Origin: Rhodanobacter sp. OK091 | GTDB lineage: Bacteria; Pseudomonadota; Gammaproteobacteria; Xanthomonadales; Rhodanobacteraceae | DNA: 64,000 bases | Direction: 5' to 3' | Assembly: GCF_900142825.1 (NCBI RefSeq) | Contig: NZ_FRCH01000002.1 | Location: forward strand, 186,001-250,000 | Shown here: positions 1-9,849 of the stretch, piece after piece | Layout of the letters: the number at the start of each line of letters is the position of its first letter | How positions within the stretch are numbered: the stretch's first letter is position 1 | Translations under genes and position numbers: made by a program | Notes under the pieces: generated by a model | Databases searched by the model: none | Seen by the model: only the letters and a program-made list of their open reading frames with translations | Told to the model about the DNA's origin: nothing

Positions 1-282
1 GGCGTGCTCGGCCACACCGTGGGCAAGGGCGACGGTCGCACGGCCGCCACGGTGGTGGGTGCAGTGGCGGGTGGCGCAGTCGGCAATCGGGTTTCGGACC
101 ATGGTGGTGACTACCAGAGCACCCAGACCCAGTGCCGCGAGGTCAGCTCGATGAGCGAGCAGCGCCGGATCATCGGCTACGACGTGGAATACCGCTATCG
201 CGGCGAGGTCTACACCTCGCGGCTGAACTACGATCCCGGCGAACGGCTGCGCGTGCGCGTACAGGTCGATCCGGCCGACTGA
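1..282 (+). CDS. Glycine-zipper 2TM domain protein, 5' truncated
   Basis: The reading frame is open from the first base, so the start lies upstream of the window. The visible 93 residues begin with small-residue/Gly repeats (VVGAVAGGAVGNRV), the pattern of the glycine-zipper 2TM domain found in SlyB/17-kDa-antigen-type envelope lipoproteins. A polar C-terminal part follows, with the segment YDVEYRYRGEVYTSRLNYDP, which is common in this group. The signal peptide and lipobox, if present, would be off the window. The role is likely envelope integrity; no substrate or partner can be read from the sequence. A hairpin follows 18 bases after the stop. Confidence 0.75.
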   Translation, partial: GVLGHTVGKGDGRTAATVVGAVAGGAVGNRVSDHGGDYQSTQTQCREVSSMSEQRRIIGYDVEYRYRGEVYTSRLNYDPGERLRVRVQVDPAD

Positions 283-300
283 TCGGACCCCGGCCATTGC

Positions 301-349
301 CGACATCGCCGCCTCAGGGCGGCGATGTCGTTTCTGGGGCGATTTTTTT
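301..349 (+). terminator. Hairpin terminator after glycine-zipper gene
   Basis: A perfect 13-bp stem (301-313 with 318-330) with a 4-nt loop follows the stop codon at 282. The T-run (343-349) is separated from the stem by 12 bases, so termination may be imperfect. Confidence 0.6.
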
Positions 350-350
350 G

Positions 351-379
351 TTGCACGGCAGCGGAAATGTCGCCATGAT
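351..379 (+). promoter_or_regulatory. Candidate promoter of the arginine operon leader
   Basis: TTGCAC at 351-356 and CATGAT at 374-379 are 17 bases apart, a sigma-70-like arrangement just after the preceding terminator. Matches to consensus are 3/6 and 4/6, so this is plausible but unproven. It would start a transcript about 30 bases before the leader ORF at 416. Confidence 0.35.
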
Positions 380-415
380 GCGCATTCGTCGCCGTACTCG
401 TCACTTGGAATCTGC

Positions 416-520
416 ATGTCCGCAGCCGTCTATACCGCCACCGTACTCACCAGCGCCCGCGCGGCTGCTGGCATGACGTCGCGTGCGCGCCGACCGCTGG
501 ATGGGTATTCAGCCGGGTAG
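416..520 (+). CDS. Candidate 34-aa leader peptide with clustered Arg codons
   Basis: A short ORF starts at ATG 416, with a TTGGAA Shine-Dalgarno-like stretch about 7 bases upstream, and stops at TAG 518-520. Its second half is Arg-rich: SARAAAGMTSRARRPLD holds five Arg codons (four CGN in 482-493 plus neighbours). It lies directly in front of an intrinsic terminator (553-580) and then the arginine operon. That is the arrangement of amino-acid attenuators, in which ribosome stalling at the cognate codons controls termination. An internal ATG at 473 would give a 15-residue peptide with most of the Arg codons. No known leader family is recognised; this is inference from layout. Confidence 0.45.
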   Translation: MSAAVYTATVLTSARAAAGMTSRARRPLDGYSAG

Positions 521-580
521 GCAGTCGCACGCGTTTCATGTGCATTGACGACAAAACCCGGCCATCGTGCCGGGTTTTTT
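480..580 (+). promoter_or_regulatory. Candidate transcription attenuator with alternative hairpins
   Basis: Three pairings can be seen. Region 1 CGCGTGCG (480-487, over the Arg codons) is perfectly complementary to CGCACGCG (526-533). GCCGGGT (512-518, ending at the leader stop codon) is perfectly complementary to ACCCGGC (556-562), the 5' arm of the terminator. ACCCGGC also pairs with GCCGGGT (569-575) to form the terminator. The last two are mutually exclusive because 512-518 and 569-575 are identical. In the standard model, a ribosome stalled on Arg codons would free 512-518 to block the terminator; a ribosome reaching the stop codon would cover it. The regulation is inferred, not shown. 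Confidence 0.5.
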
Positions 581-585
581 GTTTT
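553..585 (+). terminator. Intrinsic terminator upstream of argF'
   Basis: Stem AAAACCCGGC (553-562) and GCCGGGTTTT (569-578) with a 6-nt loop, ending in a run of six T and then GTTTT. No annotated gene other than the short leader ORF ends before it, and the arginine operon starts 85 bases later. A terminator in this position therefore suggests attenuation. Confidence 0.75.
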
Positions 586-669
586 CTGGAGATGTACTTC
601 ACACGGATCCACCCGTGACAACCCGAACCGGCCATCCGTGGCCTGACTCTTCACCAAGAGCCTCACAAC

Positions 670-1677
670 ATGACCCTTCGCCATTTCATCACAACGCAGG
701 ACTTCAGCCGCGCCGAGATCGACGCACTGCTGGAACAGGCTGCCGCGTTCAAGCGCTCGCCGCGCGGCCAGCAGCTGGCGGGCAAGTCCATCGCGCTCAT
801 GTTCTTCAATCCCTCGATGCGCACGCGCACCAGCTTCGAGCTGGGTGCGTTCCATCTGGGCGGGCACGCGATCGTGCTGTCGCCGGGCAAGGATGCGTGG
901 CCGATCGAGTTCGACGTGGGTAGCGTGATGGACGGCGATACCGAGGAGCACATCGCCGAAGTGGCGCGCGTGTTGTCGCGCTACGTCGACCTGATCGCGG
1001 TGCGCGCGTTCCCGAAATTCCAGGACTGGGCGGTGGATCGCCAGGACAAGGTGGTCAAGGCGTTCGCGCAGTACGCCACGGTGCCGGTGATCAACATGGA
1101 GACGATCACCCACCCCTGCCAGGAGCTGGCCCATGCGCTGGCGATGAAGGAGCACCTGGGCGACCTGCAGAACAAGAAATACGTGTTGACCTGGACCTAT
1201 CATCCGAAGCCGCTGAACACCGCAGTGGCGAATTCGGCGCTCTTGATCGCGACGAAGATGGGCATGGACGTGACCTTGCTGTGCCCCACGCCGGACTATG
1301 TGCTGGACGAGCGCTACATGGCGTTCGGCGAACAGAATGCGAAGGCGAACGGTGGCTCGCTGAAGGTCAGCCACAATATCGAAGAGGCCTATCGTGGCGC
1401 GGACGTGGTCTACGCCAAGAGCTGGGGAGCCCTGCCGTTCTTCGGCCGCTGGGAGCAGGAGAAGCCGATCCGCGATGCGCACAAGCACTTCATCGTCGAC
1501 GAGGCGAAGATGGCGTTGACCAACCACGGCTTGTTCAGCCACTGCCTGCCGTTGCGCCGGAACATCAAGGCCACCGATGCGGTGATGGATTCGCCCGCCT
1601 GCATCGCCATCGACGAGGCCGAGAACCGACTGCACGTGCAGAAGGCGGTGATGGCGTCGTTGATCGGCCAGGGCTGA
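670..1677 (+). CDS. argF': N-acetylornithine carbamoyltransferase
   Basis: Transfers the carbamoyl group of carbamoyl phosphate to N-acetyl-L-ornithine, giving N-acetylcitrulline; this is the Xanthomonas-type variant of arginine synthesis. The 335-aa protein has the carbamoyl-phosphate loop SMRTRT at residues 49-54. Trp77 (KDAWPIEF) and Glu92 (GDTEEHI) are at the positions known to specify acetylornithine over ornithine or succinylornithine. HPCQELAH and HCLPLRRNIKATD follow, the latter with a Lys near 300 matching the carboxylated Lys of the family. Length is normal. AAGAG at 656-660 is a fair ribosome site. It is the first gene of the operon behind the candidate attenuator and 6 bases before the paiB-like gene. 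Confidence 0.95.
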   Translation: MTLRHFITTQDFSRAEIDALLEQAAAFKRSPRGQQLAGKSIALMFFNPSMRTRTSFELGAFHLGGHAIVLSPGKDAWPIEFDVGSVMDGDTEEHIAEVARVLSRYVDLIAVRAFPKFQDWAVDRQDKVVKAFAQYATVPVINMETITHPCQELAHALAMKEHLGDLQNKKYVLTWTYHPKPLNTAVANSALLIATKMGMDVTLLCPTPDYVLDERYMAFGEQNAKANGGSLKVSHNIEEAYRGADVVYAKSWGALPFFGRWEQEKPIRDAHKHFIVDEAKMALTNHGLFSHCLPLRRNIKATDAVMDSPACIAIDEAENRLHVQKAVMASLIGQG

Positions 1678-1683
1678 GCACTC

Positions 1684-2307
1684 ATGTATACGCCGAAGCA
1701 CTTCGAGGAAACCCGCGCCGATGTCTTGCACGGGCTGATCCGAGCGTATCCGTTCGCCACGCTGGCGACCCACGCGGCTGCCGGGTTGACTGCCAACCAC
1801 CTGCCGTTCGAGCTGGTCGACGGCGTATTGCATGGCCATGTGGCCCGCGGCAACGAGCTGGCGCAGCTGGACGGTGCCGAAGTGCTGCTGATCTTCCAGG
1901 GTCCGGACGGCTATATCAGCCCGAACTGGTATCCGAGCAAGCACGAGACCGGGCGCGAGGTGCCGACCTGGAACTATGCGGTGGTCCATGTGCATGGCCG
2001 GTTGCGGGTGATCGACGATGCGATCTGGCTGCGTCGTCTGCTGGAAACACTGACCAATCACCATGAGGCCACCCAGCCGAAACCGTGGCAGGTCGGTGAT
2101 GCGCCGGAAGAGCATATCGCGAATTTGCTGCGGGCCATCGTGGGTCTCGAGGTCGCCATCGATCGCATCGAAGGCAAGTTCAAGCTGAGCCAGAACCACC
2201 CCACGCGCAATCGGGCGGGAGCGATCGCCGGCCTGCGCCAGCGTGATGGCGATGGCGATACCGAGCTGGCCGAATGGATGGCCCGACAAGAGGAGTCGAA
2301 CCTGTGA
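1684..2307 (+). CDS. PaiB-like FMN-binding protein
   Basis: A 207-aa protein that begins MYTPKHFEE and carries the PaiB family hallmarks: TANHLPFEL, the GHVARGNELA stretch and SPNWYPSKHETGREVPTWNY. PaiB proteins have a split-barrel flavin-binding fold; the Bacillus member was described as a negative regulator of sporulation and protease genes, while the role in Gram-negatives is unclear. The gene starts 6 bases after argF' and its stop overlaps the next start, so it is translated with the arginine genes although it has no known step in that pathway. The family assignment is firm and the function is not. Confidence 0.85.
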   Translation: MYTPKHFEETRADVLHGLIRAYPFATLATHAAAGLTANHLPFELVDGVLHGHVARGNELAQLDGAEVLLIFQGPDGYISPNWYPSKHETGREVPTWNYAVVHVHGRLRVIDDAIWLRRLLETLTNHHEATQPKPWQVGDAPEEHIANLLRAIVGLEVAIDRIEGKFKLSQNHPTRNRAGAIAGLRQRDGDGDTELAEWMARQEESNL

Positions 2308-2777
2308 CACATCAGCATCACTACCGCGTGGACGTGGAATGGACCGGCAATCTGGGTACCGGTACGGACGGCTATCGCAACTACAGCCGCGACCACGAGA
2401 TCCGCATCGCTGGCAAGCCGACCCTGGTCGGCTCGTCCGACCCCACGTTTCGCGGCGATGCCGCTAGGCACAATCCCGAAGACATGCTGGTCACGGCGCT
2501 GTCCACCTGCCACATGCTGTCTTATCTGCATATGGCCACGGTGGCGGGCGTCGTGGTGACTACCTATACCGATGCCGCCGAAGGCACGATGGCGACCGAA
2601 GGCAATGGCGGTCGTTTCGTCGAGGTCGTGCTGCATCCCACGGTGACCATCAGCGCCGCCAGCGACCCGGCCAAGGCCGCGACCGCGCATGAGGAAGCCC
2701 ACCACGCCTGCTTCATCGCCAATTCCGTGAATTTTCCGGTGCGCTGCGAACCGCGCATCGTGGTCGCATCCGTCTAA
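2304..2777 (+). CDS. OsmC family peroxiredoxin-like protein
   Basis: A 157-aa OsmC-fold protein starting MTHQHHYRVDVEWTGN. The chosen GTG at 2304 overlaps the preceding TGA and has AGGAG about 9 bases upstream; the frame is open further upstream but inside the paiB-like gene. The family core is present: NPEDMLVTALSTCHMLSYL with the redox Cys near residue 72, and a second Cys in EEAHHACFIANSVNFPV. OsmC/Ohr proteins reduce organic hydroperoxides using paired Cys residues. It is tightly coupled to the paiB-like gene and sits 27 bases before argG. The substrate cannot be told from the sequence. Confidence 0.85.
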   Translation: MTHQHHYRVDVEWTGNLGTGTDGYRNYSRDHEIRIAGKPTLVGSSDPTFRGDAARHNPEDMLVTALSTCHMLSYLHMATVAGVVVTTYTDAAEGTMATEGNGGRFVEVVLHPTVTISAASDPAKAATAHEEAHHACFIANSVNFPVRCEPRIVVASV

Positions 2778-2804
2778 TCATTTTATTTCAAGGATCTGCA
2801 AACT

Positions 2805-3998
2805 ATGAGCAAAGACATCGTTCTCGCGTTTTCCGGCGGCCTCGACACCAGCTTCTGTGTGCCTTACCTCAAAGAGCGCGGCTGGGCTGTGCATACCGTC
2901 TTTGCCGACACCGGCGGCGTGGATGCGGAAGAGCGTGCCTTCATCGAGCAGCGCGCGGCCGAGCTGGGCGTGGCCTCGCACGTCACCGTCGACGGCGGCC
3001 CGGCGATCTGGGAAGGCTTCGTCAAGCCGTTCGTGCAGGCGGGCGAGGGCTACCAGGGCCAGTACCCGTTGCTGGTTTCCGACCGTTACCTGATTGTCGA
3101 CGCGGCCATCAAGCGCGCTGCGGAACTGGGCACCAAGGCCATAGCGCACGGCTGCACCGGCATGGGCAACGACCAGGTGCGTTTCGACCTGACCGTGAAA
3201 GCGCTGGGCGACTATGAGATCGTAGCGCCGATCCGCGAGATCCAGAAGGAACACACCCAGACGCGCGCCTATGAGCAGGCCTATCTGGAACAGCGCGGCT
3301 TCGGCGTGCGCGCCAAGCAACAGGCCTACACCATCAACGAGAACCTGCTCGGCCTAACCATGTCCGGCGGCGAGATCGATCGCTGGCAGGCGCCGGGCGA
3401 AGGCGCCATGGGCTGGTGCAAGCCGCGCCCCGAATGGCCGTCCAAACCGCTGAGCGTGAAGATCGGTTTCGTAAAGGGAGAGGCGGTGACGCTGGATGGC
3501 GAGAAGATCGCCGGCCACAAGATGCTGGCCAAGTTGAACGGCCTGTTCGCCCAGTACGGCGTGGGCCGCGGCATCTACACCGGCGACACTACGATCGGCC
3601 TGAAGGGCCGCATCATCTTCGAGGCGCCCGGCTTGACCGTGCTGCTCGCTGCGCATCGCGCGCTGGAAGAAGCTGTGTTGTCCAAGCAGCAGAACCGCTT
3701 CAAGCCCGAGGTGGCCCGCAAGTGGGTGGAGCTGGTCTACGAGGGCTTTTTCCACGATCCGCTGAAGACCGATCTGGAAGCTTTTCTTGCCTCCAGCCAG
3801 TCCACCGTCAATGGCGAGGTGACATTGGAGACCAGTGGCGGCATCGTCAACGCGGTCGCGGTCGAGTCGAAGCACATCCTCAACGCCAAGGGTGCGACCT
3901 ACGCACAATCGGCGGATTGGGGTGTGGAGGAAGCCGAAGGCTTCATCAAGTTGTTCGGCATGAGCAGCACGCTGTGGGCCGAGGTCAACCGCGGATGA
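2805..3998 (+). CDS. argG: Argininosuccinate synthase
   Basis: ATP-dependent condensation of citrulline and aspartate to argininosuccinate, in the cytoplasm. The 397-aa protein opens with the PP-loop AFSGGLDTS at residues 8-16, followed by [14 protein letters not shown] and [13 protein letters not shown]. The start is ATG at 2805 with AAGGA about 11 bases upstream. Its stop TGA overlaps the ATG of argE'. In this pathway citrulline is supplied by ArgE' from N-acetylcitrulline, which explains the gene order. Confidence 0.97.
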   Translation: MSKDIVLAFSGGLDTSFCVPYLKERGWAVHTVFADTGGVDAEERAFIEQRAAELGVASHVTVDGGPAIWEGFVKPFVQAGEGYQGQYPLLVSDRYLIVDAAIKRAAELGTKAIAHGCTGMGNDQVRFDLTVKALGDYEIVAPIREIQKEHTQTRAYEQAYLEQRGFGVRAKQQAYTINENLLGLTMSGGEIDRWQAPGEGAMGWCKPRPEWPSKPLSVKIGFVKGEAVTLDGEKIAGHKMLAKLNGLFAQYGVGRGIYTGDTTIGLKGRIIFEAPGLTVLLAAHRALEEAVLSKQQNRFKPEVARKWVELVYEGFFHDPLKTDLEAFLASSQSTVNGEVTLETSGGIVNAVAVESKHILNAKGATYAQSADWGVEEAEGFIKLFGMSSTLWAEVNRG

Positions 3999-5095
3999 GT
4001 GCCTTGCTCGATGCCACGCTGGAGCACCTGAAGGCGTTGGTCGGTTTCGACACGCGCAATCCGCCGCGTTCGATCGGTACCGGCGGCATCTTCGATTACC
4101 TGCGCGCGCAATTGCCCGGTTTCGATGTGACGGTGACCGACTACGGCGCCGGTGCGGTGACCTTGCATGCGGTACGCGGCCAGCCGAAATACCTGTTCAA
4201 CGTGCACCTGGATACGGTGCCGGATTCGCCGCACTGGAGCGCGAATCCGCATGAATTGCGGGTTACCGCGGATAGTGCGATCGGCCTGGGCGCCTGCGAC
4301 ATCAAGGGTGCGGCAGCGGCATTGCTTGCCGTAGCGAACGCCACCGACGGTCCGCTGGCGCTGCTGCTGTCCACCGACGAGGAAGCGAACGATCCACGCT
4401 GTATCGCCGGTTTTTTGGGCACATCTCCTGATTACCGAGCGGTGATCGTGGCCGAGCCGACCAAGGCCGAAGCGGTGCTGGCACACCGCGGCATCCAGTC
4501 GGTGCTGATGCGTTTTGCCGGTCATGCCGGCCACGCTTCGGGCGAGCAGAAACCCAGTGACAGCGCGCTGCATCAGGCCGTGCGCTGGGGCGGTGCGGCG
4601 CTGGATTTCGTGGCGGCGCAATCGCACGAACGCTTCGGCGGGCTCACCGGGCTGCGCTTCAATATCGGCCGCATCGAGGGCGGCATCAAGGCGAACATGA
4701 TCGCACCGACGGCCGAGCTGCGTTTCGGCTGCCGCCCGCTGCCGACGATGGATCCGGATCAACTGCTGGAGCGTTTCCGTTCGCTGGTGGAACCGCAGCC
4801 GGTGGAATTTTCCGAAACGTTCCGCGGCGCCTCGCTGCCGGCCGGCGATACCGCCAATGCGGAGGCGAACCGACTCGCCGCGCGCGATCTTGCCGACGAG
4901 CTCGGTATCCCGGTAGGCAACGCGGTGGACTTCTGGACCGAGGCCGCGCTGTTCTCCGCCGCCGGCTACACCGCCTTCGTCTACGGCCCCGGCGACATCG
5001 CCCAGGCGCACAGCGCCGACGAGTGGATCGCACTCGATCAATTGCAGCAGTACGCAGAAACCATCTACCGGATCGTCGAACGTGGAAACGCATAA
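3995..5095 (+). CDS. argE': N-acetyl-L-citrulline deacetylase
   Basis: M20-family metallopeptidase of 366 aa that removes the acetyl group of N-acetylcitrulline to give citrulline for ArgG. Metal and catalytic residues are visible: His71 and Asp73 in HLDTVP, Asp102 in GACDIKG, the catalytic Glu pair 129-130 in STDEEAND, and Glu154 in VAEPTKAEA. The start ATG at 3995 overlaps the argG stop (ATGA). An acetylornithine deacetylase would look similar; the acetylcitrulline assignment rests on ArgF' being the acetylornithine type. The last 14 bases overlap the next gene. Confidence 0.93.
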   Translation: MSALLDATLEHLKALVGFDTRNPPRSIGTGGIFDYLRAQLPGFDVTVTDYGAGAVTLHAVRGQPKYLFNVHLDTVPDSPHWSANPHELRVTADSAIGLGACDIKGAAAALLAVANATDGPLALLLSTDEEANDPRCIAGFLGTSPDYRAVIVAEPTKAEAVLAHRGIQSVLMRFAGHAGHASGEQKPSDSALHQAVRWGGAALDFVAAQSHERFGGLTGLRFNIGRIEGGIKANMIAPTAELRFGCRPLPTMDPDQLLERFRSLVEPQPVEFSETFRGASLPAGDTANAEANRLAARDLADELGIPVGNAVDFWTEAALFSAAGYTAFVYGPGDIAQAHSADEWIALDQLQQYAETIYRIVERGNA

Positions 5096-6398
5096 GCACA
5101 CTCGCAAGACCATCGTGCGCCTGCTCTCTAGCATGGGCAGCGCGAAGGAAATCCAGCAATACCTCAAACGCTTCTCCGAAATCGACGCCAAGCGCTTTGC
5201 CGTGGTCAAGGTGGGGGGCGCCGTGTTGCGCGACGAGTTGGCCGACCTCGCTTCGTCACTGACCTTCCTGCAGCAGGTCGGGCTCACTCCGATCGTGCTG
5301 CATGGCGCCGGCCCGCAGCTGGACGAGGAACTGGCGGCGGCCGGCATCGAGAAGCAGACCGTCAATGGCCTGCGAGTTACCTCGCCCAAGGCGCTCGGCA
5401 TCGTGCGCCGCGTGTTCCAGCAGCAGAACCTCAAGCTGGTCGAGGCATTGCAGTCGATGGACACGCGCGCCACTTCGGTGGCATCGGGCGTGTTCATGGC
5501 CAGCTATCTCGATCGCGATACCTACGGGCTGGTCGGCAAGGTGGCGAGCATCAACCTGGCGCCGATCGAGGCCAGCCTGCGCGCCGGCTCCATCCCGGTG
5601 ATCGCCAGCCTCGGCGAAACCGACGAAGGGCAGATTCTCAACATCAATGCCGACTTCGCCGCCAACGAGCTGGTGCGCGTGCTGCAACCGTACAAGATCG
5701 TGTTCCTCACCGGCACCGGCGGCCTGCTCGACGAGCAAGGCAAGGTGATCGATTCGATCAATCTCAGTACCGAGTTCGATCACCTGATGACGCAGCCGTG
5801 GATCAACGGCGGCATGCGCCTGAAGATCGAACAGATCGCCGACCTGCTGGCCGACCTGCCGCTGACCTCGTCGGTGTCGATCACCCGGCCGGCGGAGCTG
5901 GCCAAGGAGCTGTTCACCCACAAGGGTTCCGGCACGCTGGTGCGGCGCGGCGAGAAGGTGCTGACATTCGACTCGTGGAAAGGTATCGATCTGGCACGCA
6001 TGCGCACGCTGATCGAGTCGAGTTTCGGCCGTACGCTGGTGCCGGATTATTTTGAACGCACCCAGCCGCTGCGCGTCTACGTGAGCGAGAACTATCGCAC
6101 CGCGATGATCCTCACCGAAGAAGGCGGCTTGCCGTATCTGGACAAATTCGCCGTGCTCGACGATGCGCAGGGCGAGGGTCTGGGGCGTGCCGTGTGGCAG
6201 GTGATGCGCGAGGAGAATCCGCAGCTGTTCTGGCGCTCGCGCCACGGCAACCCGGTCAATCCTTTCTACTATGCCGAATCGGATGGCTGCCTCAAGCAGC
6301 CGCACTGGAAGGTGTTCTGGTACGGCATCCACGACTTCGACACCATCGCTCGCTGCGTGGCGCATTGCGCACAGCGACAGCCGACCTTGACGGACTGA
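5082..6398 (+). CDS. argB: Bifunctional N-acetylglutamate kinase / N-acetylglutamate synthase
   Basis: A fusion of two early arginine enzymes in 438 aa. Residues about 35-280 form an amino-acid kinase domain ([49 protein letters not shown]). Residues about 300-430 form a GNAT domain resembling vertebrate-type N-acetylglutamate synthase ([26 protein letters not shown], then [15 protein letters not shown]). It acetylates glutamate and phosphorylates the product; in relatives arginine inhibits it. I give GTG at 5082, which overlaps argE' by 14 bases; ATG at 5133 ([11 protein letters not shown]) is a shorter alternative. argC follows 3 bases later. Confidence 0.94.
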   Translation: METHKHTRKTIVRLLSSMGSAKEIQQYLKRFSEIDAKRFAVVKVGGAVLRDELADLASSLTFLQQVGLTPIVLHGAGPQLDEELAAAGIEKQTVNGLRVTSPKALGIVRRVFQQQNLKLVEALQSMDTRATSVASGVFMASYLDRDTYGLVGKVASINLAPIEASLRAGSIPVIASLGETDEGQILNINADFAANELVRVLQPYKIVFLTGTGGLLDEQGKVIDSINLSTEFDHLMTQPWINGGMRLKIEQIADLLADLPLTSSVSITRPAELAKELFTHKGSGTLVRRGEKVLTFDSWKGIDLARMRTLIESSFGRTLVPDYFERTQPLRVYVSENYRTAMILTEEGGLPYLDKFAVLDDAQGEGLGRAVWQVMREENPQLFWRSRHGNPVNPFYYAESDGCLKQPHWKVFWYGIHDFDTIARCVAHCAQRQPTLTD

Positions 6399-6401
6399 AG
6401 C

Positions 6402-7376
6402 ATGAACACGAACAGGAAGAGTATCGGCATCGTCGGCGCCCGTGGGCATACCGGCGCAGAGCTGATCCGTTTGATCGCAGCGCATCCGGCGCTGGAGCTG
6501 GCTTTCGTCTCCTCGCGCGAACTGGACGGCCAGCGCGTCGACGCGCATGTGCCCGAGTACCGCGGCGAGCTGCGCTACAGCGCACCGGCGCATGAGGATC
6601 TGCCGAAGCTCGGCGCCGACGTGGTGATCCTGGCGCTGCCCAACGGCAAGGCGGCGGCTTGCGTGGCGGCGTTCGATGCAGCTGGCGTCGATCCGCTGAT
6701 CGTCGATCTGTCGGCAGACTACCGTTTCGACCCGACCTGGTATTACGGCCTGCCCGAGCTGACCCGCGAAAAGTGGCGCGGCGAGAAGAGGATCAGCAAT
6801 CCCGGCTGCTATGCCACCGCGATGCAGCTGTCGATCGCGCCACTGAAAGATCTGCTGGCCGCACCTCCAGTCTGCTTTGGTGTCTCCGGTTACTCCGGTG
6901 CCGGCACCACGCCGTCGGACAAGAACGATCCGGACAAGCTGCGCGACAACCTGATGCCGTATGCGCTCACCGGCCACATGCATGAGAAGGAAGCATCGTT
7001 CCGGCTCGGCGTGCCCGTGGAGTTCATGCCGCACGTGGCACCGCATTTCCGCGGGCTCACCGTCACCACCAATCTGTACCTGTCGCGCAAGATGACGCGT
7101 GAGGACGTGCTTGCCCGTTTTCACGCGGCATACGATCACGAGAAACTGGTGAGCGTGACGGACGAGGCGCCGTGGGTCAGCCGCATCGCCCATCGCCACC
7201 ACGCCGAGATCGGTGGCTTTGCGCTGTCGGCCGACGGCAAGCGGGTGGTGATCGTGGCGACGCTGGACAACCTGTTGAAGGGTGCCGCCACGCAGGCGAT
7301 GCAGAACATCAACCGCGCGATCGGAGTGGACGAATACACCGCCATTCCGCTCGGCCAAGCCGAGGACACACCATGA
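6402..7376 (+). CDS. argC: N-acetyl-gamma-glutamyl-phosphate reductase
   Basis: NADPH-dependent reduction of N-acetylglutamyl phosphate to the semialdehyde. The 324-aa protein has the nucleotide-binding motif [16 protein letters not shown] near the N-terminus and the active-site signature [12 protein letters not shown] with catalytic Cys136. [14 protein letters not shown] follows. The start ATG is 3 bases after argB, and the stop overlaps the argH start (ATGA). The acetylornithine aminotransferase gene needed for the next step is not in the window. Confidence 0.96.
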   Translation: MNTNRKSIGIVGARGHTGAELIRLIAAHPALELAFVSSRELDGQRVDAHVPEYRGELRYSAPAHEDLPKLGADVVILALPNGKAAACVAAFDAAGVDPLIVDLSADYRFDPTWYYGLPELTREKWRGEKRISNPGCYATAMQLSIAPLKDLLAAPPVCFGVSGYSGAGTTPSDKNDPDKLRDNLMPYALTGHMHEKEASFRLGVPVEFMPHVAPHFRGLTVTTNLYLSRKMTREDVLARFHAAYDHEKLVSVTDEAPWVSRIAHRHHAEIGGFALSADGKRVVIVATLDNLLKGAATQAMQNINRAIGVDEYTAIPLGQAEDTP

Positions 7377-8668
7377 CCCAGCCACTCTGGCAAAAATCCG
7401 GCGTGCAGATCGACGCGCGTATCATGAAGTTCCTCGCCGGCGACGATGTATTGCTGGATCGCGAATTCTTCCTGCACGACATCACCGCCAGCAAGGCGCA
7501 TGTGGAAGGGCTGGCGAATATCGGTGTGGTCAGTGCCGACGAGTCCGCGGCGTTGAAGCGTGAGCTGGACGTACTGGCTGCGGATTTTCGTAGCGGCGCA
7601 TTCGTGCTGGACGAGCGTTACGAGGACGGCCATTCCGCGATCGAGGCACGGCTCACCGAACGCCTCGGCGACGCCGGCCGTCGCGTGCACACCGGACGCA
7701 GCCGCAATGATCAGATCCTGGTGGCCACCCGGCTTTGGCTGAAAGAACAGCTCGTCACGCTGCAGGTGCATTGCCGCGCGATCGCGCAGGTCTGTCTCGA
7801 CCGCGCCGCGCAGCCGGCGCTGCCGTTACCGGGCTACACGCATCTGCAACGCGCCGTGGTGTCGTCCACCGCGATGTGGTTTGCCGGTTTCGCCGAAGGT
7901 TTCATCGACAACGCATGGCGCGCGCAGCAGACATCGATGTGGATCGATGCCAATCCGCTGGGTAGCGCGGCCGGCTACGGCGTGAATCTCAAGCTCGATC
8001 GCGAGCACACCACGCAGGCGCTCGGCTTCTCGCGCATGCAGGTGTCGCCGATCTATGCGCAACTCTCGCGCGGCAAGTTCGAAATGGCGGTGCTGGAAGC
8101 GATCGGCAGCGCGTTGCTCGATCTGCGTCGAATGGCGTGGGACCTGTCGCTGTTCACCACCGCGGAATTCGATTTCGTGAAGCTGCCGCCGGAGTACACC
8201 ACCGGCAGCTCGATCATGCCGAACAAGCGCAATCCGGACGTAGTGGAATTGCTGCGTGCCAGCTACGCCAGCGTGGCCGCGGCGCGTACCGAGATCGAGC
8301 AACTGCTGTCGCTGCCATCGGGCTACCAGCGTGACTTGCAGTTTTCCAAGGGCTCGCTGTTCCATGGCTGCCGTCACGGTCTGAGCGCGCTGGAGCTGGT
8401 GCCGGATCTGCTGGCGCGCCTGCAGTGGAATGAAGCGGCGATGCGTGCAGCGATCGAGCCGGCGATGTATGCCACCGACGTGGCGATCGAGCAGGCCGCC
8501 GCCGGTGTGCCGTTCCGCGATGCTTATCGTGCCGCAGCGGAAACTGCAGCATCCGCGGGGCAGGGCCGTACGCCGGAAAGCAGCCTTGCCGCGCGTGTTT
8601 CGCCGGGTGCTGGCAACGATCTGCGGCTGGATGAACTGCGCGAGCGACTGGGTCAACTGGGCAGTTGA
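7373..8668 (+). CDS. argH: Argininosuccinate lyase
   Basis: Splits argininosuccinate to arginine and fumarate, the last step of the pathway. The 431-aa protein begins [14 protein letters not shown] and carries the fumarase/aspartase superfamily signature [16 protein letters not shown], with the HTGRSRNDQ substrate-binding stretch near residue 105. It is somewhat shorter than the roughly 460 aa of the E. coli enzyme. The ATG at 7373 overlaps the argC stop; the frame is open upstream, but only inside argC. Confidence 0.96.
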   Translation: MTQPLWQKSGVQIDARIMKFLAGDDVLLDREFFLHDITASKAHVEGLANIGVVSADESAALKRELDVLAADFRSGAFVLDERYEDGHSAIEARLTERLGDAGRRVHTGRSRNDQILVATRLWLKEQLVTLQVHCRAIAQVCLDRAAQPALPLPGYTHLQRAVVSSTAMWFAGFAEGFIDNAWRAQQTSMWIDANPLGSAAGYGVNLKLDREHTTQALGFSRMQVSPIYAQLSRGKFEMAVLEAIGSALLDLRRMAWDLSLFTTAEFDFVKLPPEYTTGSSIMPNKRNPDVVELLRASYASVAAARTEIEQLLSLPSGYQRDLQFSKGSLFHGCRHGLSALELVPDLLARLQWNEAAMRAAIEPAMYATDVAIEQAAAGVPFRDAYRAAAETAASAGQGRTPESSLAARVSPGAGNDLRLDELRERLGQLGS

Positions 8669-8679
8669 AGGGAACCGGC

Positions 8680-9849
8680 ATGAACGCGCATGTGGGATTG
8701 CTCGAACAAGTGTTGCCGCAGTGGCGCCGCGCCGTGCTGAAGGTCGGCAGCAACCTGCTGGCCGCGGACGGCGGCGGTCTCACACTGCGTTATGCCGAGG
8801 CGCTGGCCGCCTTCATCGCTGCCAGCCATGCTGCTGGCCGGCAGGTGGTGCTGGTGTCCTCCGGCGCGGTGGCGGCGGGCCGTGCGCTGCTGCGCGAGCG
8901 CAAACCGGCCGGCGATGCGCTGGTCGCGCGGCAGGCGCTGGCCGCGCTGGGCCAGGCGCCGATGATTGCACTGTGGCAATCGCTGTCCGCACGACCGGTG
9001 GCGCAGGTGCTGCTCACGCATGACGACCTGCGCAACCGGCGGCGCTACCTCAATGCGCGCGCGACCTTGCGCGAACTGCTGGCGCTGGACGTGCTGCCCG
9101 TGGTCAACGAGAACGACACCGTGGCGGTGGACGAGCTCAAGCTGGGCGACAACGACAATCTCGCCGCGATCGTCGCGGCGCTGGTCGATGCCGACCTGCT
9201 GCTGATCGCATCCGATGTCGATGCGCTGTACAGCGCCGATCCGCGTCGCGATCCCGATGCCGTGCCGGTTGCCCATGTCGCCGCATTGACGCCGCAAGTC
9301 CTGGCGATGGCCGGCGGCAGCGGCAGCACGGCGGGTACCGGCGGCATGCGGACCAAGCTGGAAGCGGCGGTCAAGGCATCCGCGGCCGGCATTCCCAGTG
9401 CGTTGTTCAGTGGCCGCGATGAGGCAACCGTGCGGGCGCTGCAGCACGGCCGCCTGCGCGGCACCTTGATCGCAGCCGCAAGCAGCCGCATGCAGGCGCG
9501 CAAATACTGGTTGCGTCACGCACCCGCTGCGCCGGGTTGCATCCGCGTCGACGCGGGCGCCGCGCGGGCGCTGGCCGGAGGCCGCGTGTCGTTGCTGCCC
9601 GGCGGCGTGCTCGGCGCCGACGGCGAGTTTCATCGCGGCGACCTGGTGGAGATCGTCGACGCCGCCGACAAGGCCATCGCACGCGGTCTCAGCCAGTACG
9701 GCGCCGCCGAGGTGCGTCGGTTGGCCGGACGGCATAGTCGCGAGATCGACACCGTGCTCGGTTACAGCTACGGCGCCGAGGTGGTACATCGCGACGACCT
9801 CATCACCATGGACCATCCCGTTGCGCCCGACCAGGAGATCAGCGCATGA
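8680..9849 (+). CDS. proB: Glutamate 5-kinase
   Basis: First step of proline synthesis: phosphorylates glutamate on the gamma-carboxyl. The 389-aa protein has an amino-acid kinase domain ([51 protein letters not shown]) and a C-terminal PUA-like domain from about residue 290 ([29 protein letters not shown]). The start at ATG 8680 has GAAGGGA about 8 bases upstream. The gene follows argH by 11 bases, so proline and arginine synthesis share an operon. Confidence 0.96.
   Translation: MNAHVGLLEQVLPQWRRAVLKVGSNLLAADGGGLTLRYAEALAAFIAASHAAGRQVVLVSSGAVAAGRALLRERKPAGDALVARQALAALGQAPMIALWQSLSARPVAQVLLTHDDLRNRRRYLNARATLRELLALDVLPVVNENDTVAVDELKLGDNDNLAAIVAALVDADLLLIASDVDALYSADPRRDPDAVPVAHVAALTPQVLAMAGGSGSTAGTGGMRTKLEAAVKASAAGIPSALFSGRDEATVRALQHGRLRGTLIAAASSRMQARKYWLRHAPAAPGCIRVDAGAARALAGGRVSLLPGGVLGADGEFHRGDLVEIVDAADKAIARGLSQYGAAEVRRLAGRHSREIDTVLGYSYGAEVVHRDDLITMDHPVAPDQEISA

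Noticed and set aside
430..2310. Long open frame on the minus strand opposite argF' and paiB-like gene
   Set aside because: High-GC shadow: Arg/His-rich low-complexity product without any family motif, directly antisense to genes with clear catalytic residues.
5256..7385. 709-codon minus-strand frame opposite argB and argC
   Set aside because: Same shadow effect; composition is biased and no ribosome site or motif is seen.
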